Below are positions 60,156-64,000 of a stretch of DNA of 64,000 nucleotides, in pieces (the stretch's first letter is position 1; every line of letters starts with the position of its first letter). A model generated the notes under the pieces. It worked only from the letters and a program-made list of their open reading frames with translations, ran no database searches and had not been told where the DNA came from. The position numbers were made by a program, and so were the translations under genes. This DNA comes from LMUY01 sp964242215 (GTDB lineage Bacteria; Pseudomonadota; Alphaproteobacteria; Acetobacterales; Acetobacteraceae), in assembly GCA_964242215.1 (NCBI GenBank), contig CAXTCJ010000018.1, forward strand, positions 1 through 64,000, given 5' to 3'.

Positions 60156-60225
60156 GCAGCCTCCAATTGTCGGTTGCGAAAGCCAAGCTTAGGAATCGGC
60201 TCAGCACAACGTCAAGGAAGCCGCC

Positions 60226-61362
60226 CTGCATATTGTCCGGATCGAGGCATTCGAGTTCCACCGCACGCTGGACGGCACGGCCTGGAACCCGAGCGGACGT
60301 TGGCACGAGCGCCGTGCGCCCCTGCTGCGGCTCACGGCCAAGGACGGCACGGTCGGGATCGGTGAGGGCTGGTCAGAGCAGACCGAGATCCACGCCTTCT
60401 TCGACCATTTGCATCTGGTGTCGGCGTGGCTGCTCGGCCAACCCGGCGATGACATAGGGGGCGTGCACGCGGCCTTGTCGGGTATGACGAGCCGTCCTGA
60501 ATGGGTCGCGCCCGCCGTCGCGAGCGCTGTCGACGTGGCGCTGTGGGACATGCGGGCACGGCGCGCGGGACAACCCCTCTACGTCACGTTGGGCGCACTG
60601 GGCGGGGCCGTGCCGGTGTATGCTAGCGGCGGGCTCTATGGCGATGCCAAGGATCTGGCGGTCCTCGCAGCCGAAATGCGGGGATATGCCGAGAACGGCT
60701 TCACCGCTGTGAAGATGAAGGTCGGCGGGCTACCACGGTCGGACGACCTCGCGCGTGTCGCTTCGGTCCGCCAGGCCCTCGGCCCGGACGTCGCGATCAT
60801 GGTCGATGCGGTGCAACAGCTCACCGTCAGCAACGCGCCCGAGTGGACCGATGCGCTCGCGGCCTTGGGCGTCTGGGCCATCCAGGCGCCGCTTCCAACT
60901 CACGACCTAGCCGGCATGGCGGTGCTGCAGGCACGCGGTCCCCTAACCGTCGTGGCGCAAGAACGGGAGCACCGTCCGGCCGCGTTCCGTGCCCTGTTGG
61001 ACGAGCGGGCCGTGGGGATGCTGCAGTTCTGTCCCGGGCTGGCGGGCGGGTTCACCGGCGGCCTCGCCTTGGCCGGAATGGCACGGATGGCCGGCGTGCA
61101 AGCGACGCTGCAGTGCTATTCCACGGCGGTGATGCAAGCAGCCTGCTTCCATCTCGGTGCAGGACGGGTTTCGGTCCATTCGGTCGAATATCACCAATAC
61201 CACGACCATCTCTCCGCTGCCCTACCCCGCGCGATGCTGGCGGTCGCAAACGGCCACTTGCACCTCGACGGCGGGCCCGGGCTCGGGATCGAGCCGGCGC
61301 TGCTGGATCGGCCGCTGATCGGGCCCGGCACGCTCCGCCGCATCTTCCGCCTACCGGATTGA
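60226..61362 (+). CDS. enolase superfamily enzyme (mandelate racemase/muconate lactonizing type), CTG start inferred
   Basis: This protein of about 378 residues has the MR/MLE N-terminal capping domain (HIVRIEAFEFHRTLDG) and barrel. The K-x-K acid/base pair is in AVKMKVGG, and the first metal Asp is in MVDAVQQL. The position of the second metal ligand reads IQAPLPTHD, with Gln where Glu is usual, and VAQEREHR gives the third. The coding frame extends upstream to a TAG with no ATG, GTG or TTG. CTG 60226 with AAGGAAG upstream is the best start. The aminotransferase gene follows after 39 bases. Confidence 0.78.
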   Translation: MHIVRIEAFEFHRTLDGTAWNPSGRWHERRAPLLRLTAKDGTVGIGEGWSEQTEIHAFFDHLHLVSAWLLGQPGDDIGGVHAALSGMTSRPEWVAPAVASAVDVALWDMRARRAGQPLYVTLGALGGAVPVYASGGLYGDAKDLAVLAAEMRGYAENGFTAVKMKVGGLPRSDDLARVASVRQALGPDVAIMVDAVQQLTVSNAPEWTDALAALGVWAIQAPLPTHDLAGMAVLQARGPLTVVAQEREHRPAAFRALLDERAVGMLQFCPGLAGGFTGGLALAGMARMAGVQATLQCYSTAVMQAACFHLGAGRVSVHSVEYHQYHDHLSAALPRAMLAVANGHLHLDGGPGLGIEPALLDRPLIGPGTLRRIFRLPD

Positions 61363-61401
61363 TCCAGCGCTCCCGAGACGTCAGGGTCGCAGGCGGGCGG
61401 C

Positions 61402-62322
61402 ATGGAGCGTGCGAAAGTGGCGGGCAGTCAGGATATCGCGGAGGATCCGCGCAATGCCGGCGTGCTGGTTTGGCTGAATGGCCGGCTGGTGCCCCGCGAT
61501 CAGGCGACGGTGTCCGTGTTCGACGGCGGCTACATCGCGGGCGACGGCGTGTGGGAGGGAATGCGCCTGCATAACGGCCATCTGCTGTTCCGCGATGAGC
61601 ATCTCGAACGACTGTTCCTGGGCGCACGCGCCATCGACTTGGATATTGGGATGGACCGGGCCGCGCTGGCCGCCGCCCTGGCGGAGACGTGCCAGGCCAA
61701 TGACATGTACGACGGCGTGCATCTGCGCCTGATGGTCACGCGCGGAGTCAAGCGCACGCCCAGCCAGGACCCACGCGCCACTATCGGTCCAGCCACCGTC
61801 GTGATCGTAGCCGAATTCAAGGTGCCACCCCCGGCCCTTGCCCAAACGGGTTTGGCGCTGCTGACATCCACCGTGCGCTGTACCCGGCCCGACCAGTTCG
61901 ATATGCGGCTGAACTCCCACAGCCGGCTCAACCTGATCACGGCGCTGATCCAGGCCTACAAGGCGGGCGCCGACGAAGCCTTGATGCTGGACGATGCCGG
62001 GTTCGTGGCGAGCTGCAACGCAACCAATTTTTTCTTCGTGCGGGATGGGGTGGTTTGTACTTCGACAGCGAGGAACTGCTTCAACGGCATCACGCGAGCC
62101 AAGGTGATCGGGCTGTGCGAGCGCCACGGCATTCCTCTCCAGCAAGACGCTTTCACCCTGATCGACGTCTATGGCGCCGAAGAAGCCTTCGTCACGGGCA
62201 CGTTCGGCGGGATCACGCCGGTGCGCATGATCGACGGACGTGCACTGGGGCCGCTTCCTGGCCGGGTCACCGCCGAAGTCGCCGATCTGTACGGCAAGTT
62301 AGTGCTGGCGACCTGTGGGTGA
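61402..62322 (+). CDS. class IV aminotransferase-like protein (BCAT/D-amino acid transaminase family)
   Basis: This 306-residue fold-type IV PLP protein has the typical SVFDGGYIAGDGVWEGMRL start block, GADEALMLDDAGFVASCNATN late, and GITRAKVIGLCE. In the segment where family members carry the Schiff-base Lys (K-S-L-N in D-amino acid aminotransferase) this protein reads HSRLN, without Lys. Either the Lys lies elsewhere or the enzyme is not a normal transaminase. It is probably co-transcribed with the enolase-superfamily gene. Confidence 0.75.
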   Translation: MERAKVAGSQDIAEDPRNAGVLVWLNGRLVPRDQATVSVFDGGYIAGDGVWEGMRLHNGHLLFRDEHLERLFLGARAIDLDIGMDRAALAAALAETCQANDMYDGVHLRLMVTRGVKRTPSQDPRATIGPATVVIVAEFKVPPPALAQTGLALLTSTVRCTRPDQFDMRLNSHSRLNLITALIQAYKAGADEALMLDDAGFVASCNATNFFFVRDGVVCTSTARNCFNGITRAKVIGLCERHGIPLQQDAFTLIDVYGAEEAFVTGTFGGITPVRMIDGRALGPLPGRVTAEVADLYGKLVLATCG

Positions 62323-62832
62323 AGCGCCCTGCTCGCTACGCTCATCCAGTATCACCCATGATAACGTGCTTCTCTGATCGCGGCTCCGGACGGGAATCCA
62401 ATGCCGGTGGCGCTTGGGATGTCCCGACGGGTGAACCAGGCTTCACCAATGGTGCGATCATCCGGTTCCCCGACCGAAGCAGCGCCGTCGCCTGGACAAT
62501 TCCCCAGTTTACCAACCGACCTTCACCGACAGAGCATTGGGCATCGATCGCCGCTACCAGCTAATCGGTGGAACTTTGCAGACAGGCAAGCTGCCGGCGC
62601 CACAAGCGGTCGCTGCACGGGGGCTGGCGTTGCGATGGGCCGGGATGGTGCTGTTCGTGCTGCGCCGCGCCCGTGGTTTGTCCAACCGCAACCGAAGCGC
62701 GAAAGACATTGCCGAAGATGCAAATGACCAGCCCGGCTCCACCAGGCAAGCGCACACCATTCAAGAAGCGGCAGTGAGCGTCCGCTTCCCGCTCCCTTGG
62801 TCGGTAAAGCGGATTGGCTCACCCCAAAGCTT
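62323..62832. other. 510-base gap without supported gene
   Basis: This lies between convergent genes. Short frames occur on both strands, but none has a ribosome binding site or recognisable motif. I see no repeats, RNA or terminator that I can defend. Confidence 0.4.
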
Positions 62833-63771
62833 CTAGTGGGCCAGCTTTTCTTCCAGTATGTCCAAGTCTCGCTTGGCGTTGGCGATGCTGTCCGCGTCGC
62901 CGTCTTGCTCGGCCAAGCGGAGGCGTTGCCGCATCAGCCGGCGCGCCTCGTCCGGTTCGCCGTTCTCGTAGGCCAACACGCCAAGCTGAAATAGCGCCGT
63001 ATCGACATGGTCGGTGTCGTGCAAGGGAGTGGCAATTGCGAGCACCCGTTGCAGACTTGCGCGCGCCGCTGCAACGTCGTGCAGTTCGTAGTTGTTCTGC
63101 GCCAGGTTGATCAACGTCGGTAGCAGCCGCCTATCCTCCGGGCCGAAGACCCGCATGCTGTCGGCGAGCAGCGTTTGGTTGAGAGCACGGGCCTCGATAT
63201 ATTTCCCAACCTCGTGGAGGCAGTAGCCTAGATCCCCGCGCACGCCGAACCGCTGGCCATCCGTCAGCTTGGTATCGTCGGCCATCAGCGCTACCACGCG
63301 CTGGTAGTAGGGGATCGCGGTCTGGCAATTGTCCTGGGCCTTCGACTGTTTGGCGACGCGGTAGTTCGTCATCAATCGGTCCTCGGGCGACAAGAACGGG
63401 TGCGCGCCGTCGATCCGGAGGGCCTCGATGCTGGCCGGAATGGAGGTTTCGGCCCGCCCTGCCTTCTCCTCGACCAAGCCGCGGAGAAAGGCGACCTCTC
63501 CGCGGTCAGTGCTCTCGGGGCCAAGCCGTGTCTCGATCTCGTTCAACTCGGCGAGGGTTTTGGATATGCTGAATGTGCGCGCCGGGTCGAGGACCAGCGC
63601 ATGCAGGGCAGCGAGTTGTTGGGCGGCCGTTTCGGATGGCTGACCCTGCGCCGAGCCCGCGAGCGCCGCCACCATCGCGCCGGCTGCGATGTGCAAGGGG
63701 TAGGACGCACGAGTCACGCGAAGCGCTCCAGCCGCAGCCATTTGCGCCGTCGCATCGTCGTCTCGTTGCAA
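62833..63771 (-). CDS. exported tetratricopeptide repeat protein
   Basis: This protein of up to 312 residues has a hydrophobic N-terminal segment ending near AQGQ (residue 44), which may be a signal peptide if translation starts later, at Met11 (63741) or Met33. TPR-like helical repeats follow from about residue 90, including NCQTAIPYYQRVVALMAD and DTALFQLGVLAYENGEPDEA. It would act as a protein scaffold in the periplasm. No partner is evident. The window ends 229 bases upstream. Confidence 0.72.
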   Translation of the reverse strand: MQRDDDATAQMAAAGALRVTRASYPLHIAAGAMVAALAGSAQGQPSETAAQQLAALHALVLDPARTFSISKTLAELNEIETRLGPESTDRGEVAFLRGLVEEKAGRAETSIPASIEALRIDGAHPFLSPEDRLMTNYRVAKQSKAQDNCQTAIPYYQRVVALMADDTKLTDGQRFGVRGDLGYCLHEVGKYIEARALNQTLLADSMRVFGPEDRRLLPTLINLAQNNYELHDVAAARASLQRVLAIATPLHDTDHVDTALFQLGVLAYENGEPDEARRLMRQRLRLAEQDGDADSIANAKRDLDILEEKLAH

Positions 63772-64000
63772 GGCACCGTCGCTCCTCCCCGACCATCAGG
63801 GCGGCCACAAAGGCCACCTCGCCATGAGCGTGACCTCCTGCGGTATGCCTGTCCTATTGCCTCGGACCGCTGCAATCCCGTTGCTCCTGACTGCACGATG
63901 ACATTCAGCTAATAGCAATGCCCAGACTCAAACGCACTTTCGGATCGACTGCAACTATCGGAACTCCAACCCTTACGACAATGCCGACTGCCGCCAACCT
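63772..64000. other. right window edge, intergenic
   Basis: The 229 bases after the TPR gene contain no open frame with a start and ribosome binding site. The promoter of that gene probably lies here. Confidence 0.35.

Noticed and set aside
1..64000. CRISPR arrays, rRNA and tRNA genes
   Set aside because: No regularly spaced direct repeats with unique spacers and no tRNA cloverleaf or rRNA sequence was seen.

Overview
The window is a G+C-rich bacterial chromosome segment, roughly two thirds G+C over most of its length. It is gene-dense and rich in catabolic transporters and enzymes. The mixture of Gfo/Idh sugar dehydrogenase, SSS, TRAP and ACS-type MFS uptake systems, IclR regulators, CcdAB, TenA and short GC-rich palindromic repeats suggests an alphaproteobacterium, probably Rhodospirillales/Acetobacteraceae. 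That placement is inference from gene content. There are no rRNA, tRNA or CRISPR loci. A 100-base N gap at 47963-48062 marks a scaffold join.

Left part (1-31 kb). After a truncated sugar dehydrogenase and a patatin lipase comes a minus-strand operon (12539 down to 3003): IclR regulator, LLM flavin monooxygenase, DUF485 protein, SSS symporter, Asp/Glu racemase-like enzyme, second SSS symporter, aldehyde dehydrogenase and ThDP decarboxylase-like enzyme. It looks like uptake of a carboxylate followed by isomerisation, decarboxylation to an aldehyde and oxidation. A Bcr/CflA exporter and a TolB/TPR protein follow. At 16059-16244 lies a 61-residue peptide gene with two copies of a G-[RK]-V-K-x-G-G-S-C-[IL]-R-F motif, next to a hairpin-rich intergenic region. 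A thiolase / acyl-CoA ligase / tandem PCC-domain / SDR operon (21181-16651, minus) stands back to back with a TRAP transporter plus SDR operon (21404-25040, plus). A tightly coupled operon (30220-25131, minus) then encodes a LigI-like lactonase, an ACS-type MFS, a maleate-isomerase-like enzyme, an HpcH/HpaI aldolase and a second MFS. A divergent IclR gene sits beside it. This resembles a pathway for an aromatic ring-cleavage product.

Right part (31-64 kb). Units are smaller: HxlR with a PRISE-type reductase, an orphan GspG pseudopilin, a YtcJ-like amidohydrolase, a lower-GC GAF hybrid kinase with two tiny upstream ORFs, an S9 peptidase whose 3' end runs into a beheaded OsmC gene, and a 1071-residue double-receiver hybrid kinase followed by a 19-bp tandem repeat. 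WrbA, a CcdAB toxin-antitoxin pair with a clear inverted-repeat operator, a lower-GC alpha/beta hydrolase, TenA and a GNAT acetyltransferase lead to the scaffold gap. Beyond it are a 3-methyladenine glycosylase, an NtaA-type monooxygenase, an orphan RES-domain protein, an SDR-MHS transporter pair, a beta-propeller/sterol-desaturase pair, a BASS transporter with divergent LysR, an LVIVD-repeat protein, a solute-binding protein, an enolase-superfamily/class IV aminotransferase pair, and an exported TPR protein.

The most unusual item is the small repeat peptide at 16059-16244. It has a strong ribosome binding site and a plausible promoter, and its two core repeats keep their residues while their codons differ. 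Several genes appear to use TTG, GTG or even CTG starts.
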